A stretch of DNA of 64,000 nucleotides from JBBROS01 sp963752225 (GCA_963752225.1 CAVVXS010000009.1:186001-250000), one strand, 5' to 3'. Counted from the first letter of the stretch, positions 41,855 through 51,683 are shown. Notes: a model not told the origin generated them from the letters alone. Made by a program: numbers and translations.

Positions 41855-44346
41855 TCGCCTGGACGCTCGCGCGCCGCGAGTTGCGCGGCGGCGTGCGCGG
41901 CTTGCGCATCGTGCTCGCCTGCTTGGCGCTGGGCGTTGCCGCGATCGCCGCCGTCGGCACGCTGCGCGCGGGCATCGAGCGCGGCTTGGCCGAGAACGGC
42001 CGCTCCATGCTAGGCGGCGACCTGGAGGTGCAGTCGGGCGCCCAGCCGCTGCCGGACGCGCTTCGTACCTGGTTCGCCGCGCGCGGCGCGACCGCCTCCG
42101 ACGTCGTGCAGATGCGCTCCATGCTGGTGGCGGCGAGCGGCGAGCGGCAGTTGGTCGAGCTGAAAGCGGTCGATGCTGCCTACCCGCTGGTGGGGGAAGC
42201 GACGCTCGACCCGGCCGGGGCGCTGCAGCCGGCGCTGGCCGACGCCGGGCTGGTGGCCGAACCGATCGTGCTGGACCGGCTCGGCGTCAAGCCCGGCGAC
42301 CGCGTCCGGGTCGGCAATGCCAGCCTTACGGTCCGGGCCGCGCTGACCACCGAACCCGACCGGGTCGCGACCCCCGCCCTGCTGGCGCCGCGGGCGATGA
42401 TCGCCCTGGCCGGCCTGCCGGCCACCGAGCTGGTCAAGCCCGGTTCGCTGCTGAACTACGACCTGCGCGTCACCCTGCCCCCGGGGGACAGCCCGGCGGC
42501 GACCGCCGACGCCTTGCGCCAGGCGTTTCCGGACCAGGGGTGGCGCATCCGGCTGGCCGGCGACGCGTCACCAGGGATCGCCCGCTTTGTCGAGCAGACC
42601 AGCCTGTTCCTGACCCTCGTCGGCTTGACCGCCTTGCTGGTGGGCGGGATCGGCGTTGCCACCGGCGTGCGCGCCTGGCTCGAAGCGCGCGCCCGGTCCA
42701 TCGCCACCCTACGCTGCCTCGGTGCGCCGACCCGCACGGTGTTCGCGACCTACCTGATCCAGGTGGCCGTGCTGTGCGGCGCCGGCGTCGTGGCGGGCGT
42801 GGTGGCCGGCACCGCGCTGACCTGGGCGGGGATCGCCGCGTTCGGTTCCGCACTGCCGATCCCAGCCGAGTTCGGCCTCTACCCGGCACCGTTGCTGCTG
42901 GCGGCCGCCTACGGGCTGTTGGTTGCGGCCGCGTTCGCGCTGTGGCCGTTGGCGCGGGCGGCGCAGATCCCCGGGGCGGCACTGTTCCGCGACACGGTGG
43001 CGCCGCGCGACACCAAGCCCCAGCCGTTGGTCCTGCTGCTCAATGTCGCGATCGTCGCGGCGCTGGTCGGGTTGCTGGTTGCGGCCTCGCCGGACCGTGC
43101 CTTCGCGCTCTGGTTCTGCGGCGCTGCCGCCGGGACGCTGCTGCTGTTCCGCGCCGGCGGCGGCGCGCTGATGGCGGCGGCGCGGCGGGCGCCGCACCTG
43201 CGCGCACCCTGGGCCCGGCTCGGCCTGGCGAACCTGCACCGCCCCGGCGCCGCAACGCCGCTGATGCTGGTCTCGCTCGGCCTCGGCCTCTCCACCCTGG
43301 CCGCGGTGGCGCTGATCCAGGGCAACATCCGCAACCAGGTGCTGGCCCAGCTTCCGGCTGCCGCCCCCACCTTCTTCTTCATCGACATCCAGAACGATCA
43401 GATGGACCGCTTCCGCTCCATCCTCGGGCAGCACGGGGTGGACGACCTGTCCGAGGTTCCCAGCCTGCGTGCGCGTTTGGTGGCGGTGAACGGCGTCCCG
43501 GCCGACCAGGTCAAGGCGACCCCGGACACGCAATGGGCGCTGCGCGGTGACCGCGGCCTGACCTACAGCCGCACGATCCCGGACGGCTCGCGCCTGACTG
43601 CCGGACAATGGTGGCCGGCCGACTACGACGGCCCGCCGCTCGTCAGCTTCGACGCCGGCTTGGCGCACGGCTGGGGCGTGGGCGTCGGCGACACTCTCCG
43701 CGTGGACGTGCTTGGGCGTGACATCGATCTCAAGATCGCCAGCCTGCGTGACATCGCCTGGCGTTCGCTCAGTCTTAACTTCACCTTGGTGGCCTCGCCC
43801 GGCTTGCTCGAGCACGCGCCGCACACGCACATCGCCACCATCCGCACCACCCCCGCGGAGGAAGCGCCGGTGCTGCGCGCGGTCACCGACGCGTTGCCGA
43901 ACGTGTCCGGCATCCGCGTCGCCGACGTGTTGGGTGCGGTGGCGGCGCTGGTGGGCAAGCTTGCCGCGGCGCTCGCTGCCACCGGTACCGTCACCCTGGC
44001 GGCCGGCGCCCTGGTCCTGATCGGCGCCGTCGCCGCCGGGCAGCGCCGGCGGACTGCGGACGCCGTGGTGCTGAAGGCCATCGGCGCCACCGCCGGGCAG
44101 ATCCGGGCGGCTTGGCTGACGGAGTTCGGCGTGATCGGCTTGGCGGCCGGCGCAATTGCGGCCCTGGTCGGCACGCTGGCGAGCTGGGGCGTGGTGCGCT
44201 TCGTGATGCACGCCGATTGGGTGTTCCTGCCCGGCATCTTGTTCGCCACCATCGGCGGCTGCACGGTCGCCATGCTCGGCTTCGGCTACGCCGGCACCTC
44301 GGCGGCGCTGCGGGCGCGGGCAGCGCCGCTGTTGCGTAACGAGTGA
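41851..44346 (+). CDS. FtsX-like ABC permease, YbbP type
   Basis: 831 residues with about ten transmembrane helices in the YbbP layout: one N-terminal helix (VLACLALGVAAIAAVGTLRA), a large periplasmic domain, then helices including FLTLVGLTALLVGGIGVATG (FtsX core) and a second FtsX core near the C-terminus (AAALAATGTVTLAAGALVLI). The GTG start overlaps ybbA. YbbAP with TesA is thought to act in envelope lipid or hydrophobic-compound handling; the substrate is not established. Confidence 0.88.
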   Translation: MIAWTLARRELRGGVRGLRIVLACLALGVAAIAAVGTLRAGIERGLAENGRSMLGGDLEVQSGAQPLPDALRTWFAARGATASDVVQMRSMLVAASGERQLVELKAVDAAYPLVGEATLDPAGALQPALADAGLVAEPIVLDRLGVKPGDRVRVGNASLTVRAALTTEPDRVATPALLAPRAMIALAGLPATELVKPGSLLNYDLRVTLPPGDSPAATADALRQAFPDQGWRIRLAGDASPGIARFVEQTSLFLTLVGLTALLVGGIGVATGVRAWLEARARSIATLRCLGAPTRTVFATYLIQVAVLCGAGVVAGVVAGTALTWAGIAAFGSALPIPAEFGLYPAPLLLAAAYGLLVAAAFALWPLARAAQIPGAALFRDTVAPRDTKPQPLVLLLNVAIVAALVGLLVAASPDRAFALWFCGAAAGTLLLFRAGGGALMAAARRAPHLRAPWARLGLANLHRPGAATPLMLVSLGLGLSTLAAVALIQGNIRNQVLAQLPAAAPTFFFIDIQNDQMDRFRSILGQHGVDDLSEVPSLRARLVAVNGVPADQVKATPDTQWALRGDRGLTYSRTIPDGSRLTAGQWWPADYDGPPLVSFDAGLAHGWGVGVGDTLRVDVLGRDIDLKIASLRDIAWRSLSLNFTLVASPGLLEHAPHTHIATIRTTPAEEAPVLRAVTDALPNVSGIRVADVLGAVAALVGKLAAALAATGTVTLAAGALVLIGAVAAGQRRRTADAVVLKAIGATAGQIRAAWLTEFGVIGLAAGAIAALVGTLASWGVVRFVMHADWVFLPGILFATIGGCTVAMLGFGYAGTSAALRARAAPLLRNE

Positions 44347-44350
44347 TTCA

Positions 44351-44364
44351 TGAAATGCATTTCA
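44351..44364. promoter_or_regulatory. 14-bp perfect palindrome upstream of the BI-1 gene
   Basis: TGAAATGCATTTCA is an exact palindrome beginning 5 bp after the ybbP stop, in a relatively AT-rich 127-bp gap before the BI-1 family gene. A GCCGGC-ATCCC-GCCGGC hairpin lies at 44432-44448 nearer the gene. The palindrome is a candidate operator; the regulator is unknown. Confidence 0.35.
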
Positions 44365-44473
44365 CTTTAACCCGGCCGCGCCCCGGATCGATTTCTCTTG
44401 ATCCAGAATTGCTTGTAGCCAACATACCACACAAGCCGGCATCCCGCCGGCGTCTTTGAGGGAACCACGGACA

Positions 44474-45244
44474 ATGGCTTTCGTCCCCGACTATCGGACC
44501 TACGCGCCCGGTGCAGCCGCGGACGGCGCGGTACTCGACACCGGGCTCCGCTCCTACATGCTCCGGGTCTACAACTGGATGACCTCGGGCCTTCTGCTGA
44601 CGGGAATCGTCGTGTACGGCATTGCCAACACCGCCTTGATCGAGCTGTTCTACCAGCGCGTGGCCACTCCCCGCGGCCTGGCGATCCAGCCGACCATCCT
44701 CGGCTACGCCGCCATCTTCGCGCCGCTCGCCTTCACGATGGTGCTGAGCTTTGGCGTCAACAAGCTGTCGAAGACCGCCGTGCAGGGCTTGTTCTGGGCG
44801 TTCGCCGCCACGATGGGCGCTTCGCTCGCGAACATCTTCCTGATCTACAGCGGCGCTTCGATCGCCCGCGTGTTCTTCATCACGGCGGCGACCTTCGGCG
44901 CCATGAGCCTCTATGGCTACACGACCAAGTCGGACCTGAGCCGGATGGGCAGCTTCCTGATCATGGGCCTGATCGGCGTCGTGATCGCGAGCCTGGTGAA
45001 CATGTTCATCGGCAGCACCGCGCTGCAATTCGCCATCAGCGTGATCGGCGTGCTGGTGTTCGTCGGCCTCACCGCCTACGACACGCAGCGGATCAAGGGC
45101 GACTACGTGCAGTACGCCTACGCCGAGGGCACGGCCGGAGCCGCGGTTCGCAGCGTGTATGATGCGTTGAGCCTGTATCTCAACTTCATCAACATGTTCA
45201 TGCTGCTGCTGCAGTTGTTCGGCAACCGCTCCAGCAATAACTAA
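44474..45244 (+). CDS. Bax inhibitor-1 (YbhL/YccA) family membrane protein
   Basis: 256 residues with seven transmembrane helices. Family motifs are VYNWMTSGLLLTGIVVYGIA, ARVFFITAATFGAMSLYGYT and the C-terminal VGLTAYDTQRIK with the conserved Asp. Bacterial BI-1 proteins are pH-sensitive calcium-leak channels or modulators of FtsH. The start ATG 44474 gives the usual N-terminal tail. A strong intrinsic terminator follows 16 bp after the stop. Confidence 0.93.
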   Translation: MAFVPDYRTYAPGAAADGAVLDTGLRSYMLRVYNWMTSGLLLTGIVVYGIANTALIELFYQRVATPRGLAIQPTILGYAAIFAPLAFTMVLSFGVNKLSKTAVQGLFWAFAATMGASLANIFLIYSGASIARVFFITAATFGAMSLYGYTTKSDLSRMGSFLIMGLIGVVIASLVNMFIGSTALQFAISVIGVLVFVGLTAYDTQRIKGDYVQYAYAEGTAGAAVRSVYDALSLYLNFINMFMLLLQLFGNRSSNN

Positions 45245-45260
45245 CAGGCTTGGCTAAAAG

Positions 45261-45294
45261 AAAGGCCCCGGCGCGCAAGCACCGGGGCCTTTTT
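45261..45294 (+). terminator. Strong rho-independent terminator after the BI-1 gene
   Basis: AAAGGCCCCGG pairs with CCGGGGCCTTT around a 10-nt loop, and the stem runs straight into a TTTTT tract (45290-45294). It also begins an A-rich run on the other strand (45261-45263 with AAAAG before), so it could serve the convergent carD gene, which ends at 45329. Confidence 0.9.
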
Positions 45295-45328
45295 CGTGTC
45301 GGGTCGGGGCTACGTGGCCCCGGCGGGA

Positions 45329-46090
45329 CTACTCCTCGGTTTCCTCGATCTCCGGCTCGGCGGCGGCACCGGTCTTGGTGATCGACTTCAGGTAGTCGGC
45401 CAGCTTCTGCGCGGCGGTCGCCTTGTCCGTCTGGTCCAGCGCGGCGAGCTCGGCCGCAAGGCGGTCCATCGCCGCCTCGTAGATCTGCCGCTCGGAAAAG
45501 CTCTGATCCGGCTGACCGGCGTTGCGATGCAGGTCGCGCACCACCTCGGCGATCGACATCGGGTCGCCCGAGTTGATCTTGGCGTCATACTCCTGGGCCC
45601 GGCGCGACCACATCGTGCGCTTGATGCGTGCCCGGCCCTTCAGCAGCGCCAGCGCCTCGTCGAACGTCTTGCGGGTCGCGAGCTTGCGCAGGCCCGCCGT
45701 GCGGGCCTTGGCGACCGGCACGCGCAGCGTCATCCGGTTCTCTTCGAACGTGATGTGGATCAGTTCGAGCTTGTGCCCGGCGATCTCCTCGGTGGCGATC
45801 CGCTCGACCTTGCCGACGCCATGGGTCGGGTAAACGACGTAGTCGCCTTCGACGAAGTTCTCCTTGGCCGCCATCGCGCGCGGCGCGATCTGCGGCCGGC
45901 CGTGCATGCCGGGCATGTGGCCCGGCATCTTCGTTTGCTGCCGCATGTTGGGGTCGTAGGCCGGCGGCTGCGGCTTGACCGGCTGCTCGGCCAGTTGCAC
46001 GCCGACCGGCGGTTCGGCAGTCTCCAGCGTTACGGGGGGCGGCGCATTGGCGGCCACGGGCTTGGCAGCAGCGGTTGACTTGCTCGGCAC
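45329..46090 (-). CDS. CarD/CdnL-family RNA-polymerase-binding regulator
   Basis: 253 residues. A Pro/Ala-rich, probably disordered N-terminal region (about 1-75) precedes the CarD RNAP-interaction domain (FVEGDYVVYPTHGVGKVERI). The helical DNA-binding domain follows (RAQEYDAKINSGDPMSIAEV, then SFSERQIYEAAMDRLAAELA). The C-terminus is acidic (AAEPEIEETEE). CarD proteins stabilise open promoter complexes, typically at rRNA and growth genes. It is last in a same-strand series with the helicase, hslR and fdxA, a neighbourhood familiar in alphaproteobacteria. Confidence 0.92.
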   Translation of the reverse strand: MPSKSTAAAKPVAANAPPPVTLETAEPPVGVQLAEQPVKPQPPAYDPNMRQQTKMPGHMPGMHGRPQIAPRAMAAKENFVEGDYVVYPTHGVGKVERIATEEIAGHKLELIHITFEENRMTLRVPVAKARTAGLRKLATRKTFDEALALLKGRARIKRTMWSRRAQEYDAKINSGDPMSIAEVVRDLHRNAGQPDQSFSERQIYEAAMDRLAAELAALDQTDKATAAQKLADYLKSITKTGAAAEPEIEETEE

Positions 46091-46230
46091 GATGATCAGT
46101 TGCTCCTAGCCCGCTTGCTGCAGGCAGCTCGTCGAGATACGGGGATCGGTGAAACCTTCGGCAACGTCGCGCGGACGACCAGGGTTCACGCTTCCTGACT
46201 TGATCTCATAACAGCTTTTAGCCGAAATGT

Positions 46231-46257
46231 CACACCCGGCGGTAAACCGCCGGGGTG
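46231..46257 (-). terminator. Hairpin downstream of fdxA
   Basis: CACCCGGCGG and CCGCCGGGGTG form a 10-bp stem with one bulged G around TAAA, 11-37 bp past the fdxA stop. The minus strand lacks a strong T run after it, so termination there is imperfect; the plus strand has GTGTTT. It separates fdxA from carD. Confidence 0.5.
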
Positions 46258-46267
46258 TTTCGAGTCG

Positions 46268-46600
46268 TCAACTTTTGCCGGGTGCCGGGTCGAATAACTC
46301 GTCCTTGCCAGGCTTGTCCTTCCACGCGTCGGCATCCTCGGGCGGCGTGCCCTTGCGGACGATGTTGGGCCACTCGATCGAGTAGATCCGGTTCCGTTCG
46401 GCCCAGGCGGCCGCCTTGTCGTCGCTGTCCGGCACGATGGCTTCGGCCGGGCACTCCGGCTCGCAAACGCCGCAGTCGATGCACTCGTCCGGATGAATAA
46501 CCAGCATGTTGGCGCCGACATAGAAGCAGTCGACCGGACAAACCTCGACGCAATCCATATACTTGCACTTGATACAGTTCTCGGTGACCACGTAGGTCAT
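46268..46600 (-). CDS. fdxA: Seven-iron ferredoxin FdxA
   Basis: 110 residues with one [3Fe-4S] and one [4Fe-4S] site: ENCIKCKYMDCVEVCPVDCF and HPDECIDCGVCEPECPAEAI. It starts MTYVVTENC, the standard opening of the FdxA family, and has the extended C-terminal tail (WPNIVRKGTPPEDADAW). A small soluble electron carrier. It follows hslR with a 55-bp gap and precedes carD. Confidence 0.95.
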   Translation of the reverse strand: MTYVVTENCIKCKYMDCVEVCPVDCFYVGANMLVIHPDECIDCGVCEPECPAEAIVPDSDDKAAAWAERNRIYSIEWPNIVRKGTPPEDADAWKDKPGKDELFDPAPGKS

Positions 46601-46655
46601 CGGCTACTCCCAATCGATCGCCCACGCCCGGAGGCGAGCGGCATATGCCGTCGAA

Positions 46656-46979
46656 TCAGCCGGGGCGCAAGGCAGGCCGGTCGGCGTCGCCGGGCTCCAC
46701 GGCGGGCGCCTCGACCACCTCGTATAACAGGCGAGCTTCCGGCGCCGGACCGCGTCGCCGGGCCAAGGTCAGCACTCGCAGCACCAGCACGTCGCCGCGC
46801 AACGGCAAGGTGACCACGTCGCCCGGCCGGAGCCGCGCATGCGGCTTGTCGGTGGCCTGGCGGTTCAGGCGCACCAGGCCGCCTTCGACCAAACGGGCGC
46901 AATCGGCCCGTGCCTTCAGGAACCGTGCGCACCACAGCCACTTGTCCAGCCGCTGCCAGTCCCGATCCTCCTCGGCCAC
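46656..46979 (-). CDS. RNA-binding S4-domain protein (Hsp15-like)
   Basis: 107 residues: QRLDKWLWCARFLKARADCARLV is the S4 RNA-binding domain of the HslR/Hsp15 family, which recycles stalled 50S subunits. The tail is proline/acid rich. GTG 46979 is taken as start because it directly precedes the family N-terminus (AEEDRDWQRLDKWLW); it lies 5 bp after the helicase stop. No better start is available. Confidence 0.82.
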   Translation of the reverse strand: MAEEDRDWQRLDKWLWCARFLKARADCARLVEGGLVRLNRQATDKPHARLRPGDVVTLPLRGDVLVLRVLTLARRRGPAPEARLLYEVVEAPAVEPGDADRPALRPG

Positions 46980-46984
46980 GCCGG

Positions 46985-49483
46985 TCAGCGCCGCAATGCG
47001 GCCAAGGCGGCGAATGGATTGTCGGGCCGCGGCGCCGGCGCCGGCCGCGCCTCGACCGGACGGGTGCGGCGCCGCGGCAGCATCATCGTCGGCGCCGGCG
47101 GTCCGAACTGCCCGGCGTCCAGCACGGCCGGCGGCGCCAACCGCACCCCGAGGCCGTGCAGCACCGCCGGCAACGCGGCCGCCGAGACCGCCAAACGCGA
47201 TGCGAGGTCGGTCGGCACCACCGCCCGCTCGCGCCGTGTGGCAAAGGCCAGCTCGGCCATGACCCGTTCGGCGATATCCAGCCGCAGCATGACCGGCCCG
47301 GCGGCCACCCAGCCCATCGTGGCGGCAAAGCCGGGCGGCCAATCGGCTGGGGGCGGCATCGAGACGAGGCCGGGCGCCGGCAAGGCCGGGGTCGAGATGC
47401 CGTGCCGCAACGCCCACAACGCTGCCCGCCGCGCCGCCGCGCGCGGCTTCAGGGCCGCCGGCAGGAACAGCGCATAGCGCCCGGCCCGCACGCCGACCGC
47501 CTTCAGCGGCCCCCGCAACCCGGCCGGGATGTCGGCCTCGGTGGCGCCGGCCACAACGCCGCCCGCTTCCAGCACCCGGTGCATCGGCCCGCGCAAGGAC
47601 GCCTGCTTCGACGCCGCCGCCTCGGCCAGGAACAACGGCGCTAGGTCCGCGGCCAGGCACGCCCGAAGCATCCGGTCCAGCCGGGCCCGCACCCGCTCCC
47701 GCATCGCTCCGTCCAGGTACTCGCTGTCCAGCACCTCGACCATCGGCTGCAGAAAGGACGGACCTGGCCGCAGCCGGCCGATCACCGCGCCCTCGAACAG
47801 CAGCCGGTGGTCCGGCCGCCACTCGAACGCCGCATCGGCAGCCGCCTCGACCGCCAGCACCCGGCTTGGGATCCACGCCCGCAGCGCCCGCCGCGCCGCA
47901 CGCAGCACTACCCGCTTCTCCGGGCCTTCCGCCACCGGGTCGGGCACGAATTGGAACCCTTCCACGTGCCCGACCGGATGTCCCTCGACCACCACCTCGT
48001 TGCGCGCCGTCACCGCGGACAGCAGCTCCTCCCCGTCACGCTCGTCGAGCCGGCGCAGCAGGTGCGCGGAGCGGCGGTCGACGAACCGCGCCGTGAGCCG
48101 CTCGTGCAGGGCGTCCGACAGCAGGTCCTCGACCTCGCGGGTGCGCGACTGCCATGCCGGCGCGTCCGCGACCCAATCGGTGCGGGCAGCGATGTAGGAC
48201 CACACCCGCACCCCGGACAGGCGCTGCATCAGGGTGTCGATGTCGCCCTCGGTGCGCGCCAGACCGGCGATGCCGCTGTCCAGCCACTCGGTCGGCACCC
48301 GGCCATCGCGGGCCAGGTGCGTGAACACCCGGGCGCACAGCCTGGTATGGGTGTCGTCGGCCAGCTTGCGGAAATCTGGGATGCCGCATGTTTCCCACAG
48401 CAGCCGGACCAGACGCCGTCCACGCGCAAGGTCCCGCACCTCAGTTTCCCGCGCCAGCGCTTCCAGCGTCTCGAGGTCGGTGGCGTCGGGCCCGCGCACC
48501 AGCCCGGGAAGCACCGGCGGCGCCTGCAGGCTGGCCAGCAACGCGTCGATGCTGTCGAGCTCAAGGGCGGCGTTGCGCCAATAGAGCTGCTCGAGAGGTT
48601 CGAAATGGTGTCCTTCCACGGCACGGACCATCTCGTCGTCGAGCGGCGGACAGGTGGCCGTCGTGCCGAACGTGCCGTCGCGCATGCCGCGGCCGGCGCG
48701 GCCGGCGATCTGCGCCACCTCGGACGGCGACAGCCGCCGCGGCCGCCGTCCGTCGAATTTCGACAGGTTGGCGAAGGCCACGTGGTCGACGTCCATGTTG
48801 AGCCCCATCCCGATCGCATCGGTGGCGACCAGGAAGTCGACCTCCTTGTCCTGATAAAGCTTCACCTGGGCATTCCGGGTGCGCGGGCTGAGCCGGCCCA
48901 TCACCACCGCGCAGCCGCCGCGCCGGCGGCGGATCAGCTCGGCGATCGCGTAAACCTCGGCGGCGCTGAACGCCACCACAGCGCTCCGCGGCGGCAGCCG
49001 CACCAGCTTGGCCGGCCCGGCATAAGTCAGCTGCGACAGGCGCGGCCGGGTCTCGACCTCGGCCTGCGGCACGAGTTGGTGCAGCAGCGGGCGGATCGTT
49101 TCCGCCCCCAGGAACATCGTCTCGACCAGGCCGCGGGCATGGAGCAGCCGTTCGGTGAACACATGTCCGCGATCCGGATCGGCGCAAAGCTGGATCTCGT
49201 CTACCGCCACGAACTCGGCTGGATAGTCGAGCGGCATCGCTTCGACGGTGCAGGAGAACCAGCGCGCGCCCGCCGGCACGATCTTTTCTTCGCCGGTGAT
49301 AAGGGCAACGTTACGGATTCCCTTGCGCGCCACCATCCGGTCGTAATTTTCGCGCGCCAGCAACCGGAGCGGGAAGCCGATCATGCCGGATGAATGCGCA
49401 AGCATGCGCTCCATCGCGAGATGTGTCTTGCCGGTGTTGGTGGGCCCGAGCACGGCCTTGACCCGGGTAGGTAAGCCCAGCAT
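46985..49483 (-). CDS. Suv3-like DExH RNA helicase
   Basis: 832 residues. Helicase motifs: GPTNTGKTHLAMERM (motif I), EFVAVDEIQLCADPDRG (motif II), FLGAETIRPLL, and QIAGRAGRGMRDGTFGT (motif VI). This GRAGRG/DEIQ pattern is the mitochondrial SUV3-like family, common in alphaproteobacteria and probably involved in RNA turnover. The C-terminal third is Ala/Arg/Pro rich with LRAGRYALFLPAALKPRAAA. ATG 49483 follows GGGGGA and immediately precedes the P-loop region; the frame is open to 49771. Next to hslR in a conserved order. Confidence 0.88.
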   Translation of the reverse strand: MLGLPTRVKAVLGPTNTGKTHLAMERMLAHSSGMIGFPLRLLARENYDRMVARKGIRNVALITGEEKIVPAGARWFSCTVEAMPLDYPAEFVAVDEIQLCADPDRGHVFTERLLHARGLVETMFLGAETIRPLLHQLVPQAEVETRPRLSQLTYAGPAKLVRLPPRSAVVAFSAAEVYAIAELIRRRRGGCAVVMGRLSPRTRNAQVKLYQDKEVDFLVATDAIGMGLNMDVDHVAFANLSKFDGRRPRRLSPSEVAQIAGRAGRGMRDGTFGTTATCPPLDDEMVRAVEGHHFEPLEQLYWRNAALELDSIDALLASLQAPPVLPGLVRGPDATDLETLEALARETEVRDLARGRRLVRLLWETCGIPDFRKLADDTHTRLCARVFTHLARDGRVPTEWLDSGIAGLARTEGDIDTLMQRLSGVRVWSYIAARTDWVADAPAWQSRTREVEDLLSDALHERLTARFVDRRSAHLLRRLDERDGEELLSAVTARNEVVVEGHPVGHVEGFQFVPDPVAEGPEKRVVLRAARRALRAWIPSRVLAVEAAADAAFEWRPDHRLLFEGAVIGRLRPGPSFLQPMVEVLDSEYLDGAMRERVRARLDRMLRACLAADLAPLFLAEAAASKQASLRGPMHRVLEAGGVVAGATEADIPAGLRGPLKAVGVRAGRYALFLPAALKPRAAARRAALWALRHGISTPALPAPGLVSMPPPADWPPGFAATMGWVAAGPVMLRLDIAERVMAELAFATRRERAVVPTDLASRLAVSAAALPAVLHGLGVRLAPPAVLDAGQFGPPAPTMMLPRRRTRPVEARPAPAPRPDNPFAALAALRR

Positions 49484-49628
49484 TCCCCCATGCTTGGACG
49501 GGCGGCGTGGTTTTGCAAGTGACCAAGCCTGAGCATCGGTTCCGCGCATTTCCCCTTGCGCAGGCCTACCGTGAAACGCAACAATGTTTTCGAAACGATC
49601 GGAACCAGTTTTGGCAACTCCTACAACG

Positions 49629-51036
49629 ATGTTCGATCGTGAGCTGACGTGCTTCGCGGGACCCGGGGCGCAAGTGCTGCCCCTGCATTCGCTCCGGCCG
49701 GACGCCTTCGAGGCCGGGCTGGGGCGACTCGAGCCGGAGCAGGCCGGGTTTCTGCGGGCAGCCGGTTTCACCGCCGCTCCCGGGCAGATGATGCTGTTTC
49801 CCGGCCGGAGCGGGCTGGCTGGCGCCGTCCTGGGCTTGGGCGGCGACCGCTCGCCCTACGCCCATGGTGGCGTGCCGATGCTGCTGCCGGAGGGAACGTC
49901 GTGGCGAACTCGAGCCCGGTGACTTCGACCCGGCCGATGCAGTGCTGGGCTGGTGCCTCGGCGCCTATCAATTCACCGCGTTGTCGAAGCCCAAGCGCGG
50001 TCCGGCGCTGCTGGCCGGCGCGGACGGGCACCGGACCGCGCTCGACATGGCGCGGGCGACGTGGCTCGCGCGCGATCTGATCAACATGCCGGCCAATCTG
50101 CTGGGTCCGGCGGAACTGGCCGACGCGGCGCAGCAGTTGGCGGCGCGATTCGGCGCCGCGGCCACGCTGGCCGGCGGCGAAGAGCTCGAGCGGACTTATC
50201 CGACCGTTGCCGCGGTGGGGGCCGGGTCCGACCGCGCGCCGGTGGTCGCTCGATTCGAGTGGTCAGGCAGTGGCGCGGGCCCGGCGGCGCCCCTGGTCTC
50301 GCTGTGCGGCAAGGGCGTCGTTTTCGATTCCGGTGGATACGATCTGAAACCGAGCGCCGCGATGCTGCGTATGAAAAAGGACATGGGCGGCGCCGCGCTC
50401 ATGCTTGCTTTGGCCGCCGCGATCATGAGTGCCGACCTGCCGCTGCGGCTGCAGGTGCGAATCGGCTGCGTTGAGAACATGGTGTCGGGCCGAGCAATGC
50501 GGCCGTTGGACGTGCTGCGGACACGAAAGGGGCTGACAGTGGAGATCGGCAACACCGACGCGGAAGGCCGGCTCGTCCTGTGCGACCTGCTGGACGAAGC
50601 GTGTGAAGCCAGTCCCGACTTGCTGATCGACGCTGCGACCCTGACCGGCGCGGCCCGAGTTGCGCTTGGGCCGGATCTTCCGGCCCTGTTTTGTTCCCAC
50701 GACGCGACAGCCGAACGGGCTCTGGCTGCAGGCCGCGATCGGCACGATCCGTTGTGGCGGCTGCCATTACACTCTGGATATGAGAATTGGTTGGATAGTA
50801 CCGCCGCCGACCTAAATAATACGGCGAGCAAGCCGATGGCTGGCGCAATCACCGCCGCGTTATTCCTTCAACGCTTTGTGACTGCGGACTTTCCGTGGTT
50901 GCACCTTGATACGTACGCCTGGAATGATCAGACACGTGCAGGCCGCCCCGAAGGCGGTGAGGCACTCGGTTTGCGCGCCCTGTTTGCGACGGTTGCAGGG
51001 TTACTTTCCTGTAATGGTGAAGGACGTGCGCGCTAA
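49629..51036 (+). pseudogene. M17 leucyl aminopeptidase family, single-base frameshift
   Basis: The first part (MFDRELTCFAGPGAQVLPLH to VPMLLPEGTSWR) and the remainder (LEPGDFDPADAVLGWCLGAY to the stop at 51036) are one M17 peptidase split between two frames. The break is an extra A at 49907/49908 (TGGCGAACTCGAG). The catalytic domain is intact: KGVVFDSGGYDLKPSAAMLR, MKKDMGGAA, and the family signature NTDAEGRLVL. Corrected length would be about 468 residues. Divergent from the Suv3-like helicase. Base use becomes more AT-rich in the last 300 bases. Either a consensus error or a young pseudogene. Confidence 0.82.
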
Positions 51037-51179
51037 CTTGAACGTCAAATGTCAAAACGAGGGGCTGCTTTGTTCGGCAGTCTCTGGCAATAATGCGAAC
51101 CGCGGATCGATCGGTTAGGCTACCGAATTGATTCTCAGCCGGCGACCGACAGTCCCGTATATCTTGAAAGGATCTTTCA

Positions 51180-51587
51180 ATGGCTACTGCTACCGCTACC
51201 GACCAGATGGTCGGCATGCTCCGCGACACCATCGTGTCGCTGGTTCGGCGCGACGGACCGGACCTTTCTGCGCGGCAGCTCGGCGTATTCCTGACGTGCT
51301 ACCTGCAGGACGGCGCGCATACGGTTCGCGGCCTCGCGGCGGACCTCAACGTGTCCAAGCCGGCCATCACCCGCGCGCTCGACCGGCTCGGTGAGCTCGA
51401 CCTCGCCCGCCGCAAGGTCGACCCGATGGATCGCCGCAGCGTCCTCGTGCAGCGCACCCTGAAGGGCCAAGCCTTCCTGCGCGATCTGCGCTCGATCATG
51501 TCCGAGGCCGGCGTCGCCGCCAAGAAGCCTGCCGCGACCGGCAACGTCGTCGAGCACGCTCCTCCGTCGCGTCGCGCCCGGGCGTAA
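51180..51587 (+). CDS. MarR-family winged-helix regulator
   Basis: 135 residues. The winged helix spans about 25-105: LSARQLGVFLTCYLQDGAHT, then VRGLAADLNVSKPAITRALD (recognition helix) and the wing RRKVDPMDRRSVLVQ. The tail is Ala/Lys/Arg rich. AAAGGATC lies before the ATG. The upstream 140 bp are noticeably less GC rich than the rest of the window, with TTGATT at 51127-51132 as a possible -35. Ligand and target genes unknown; the orphan ABC permease pair is convergent with it. Confidence 0.82.
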   Translation: MATATATDQMVGMLRDTIVSLVRRDGPDLSARQLGVFLTCYLQDGAHTVRGLAADLNVSKPAITRALDRLGELDLARRKVDPMDRRSVLVQRTLKGQAFLRDLRSIMSEAGVAAKKPAATGNVVEHAPPSRRARA

Positions 51588-51683
51588 GCTCGGCGTCTGG
51601 ACGCACACGCAAGGTGCATGTCGGTATCGAAGAGCCAGGCGGGTGCCTTCGATCCCGTGCGGATCTGTCCGATTCGCTGCAGA

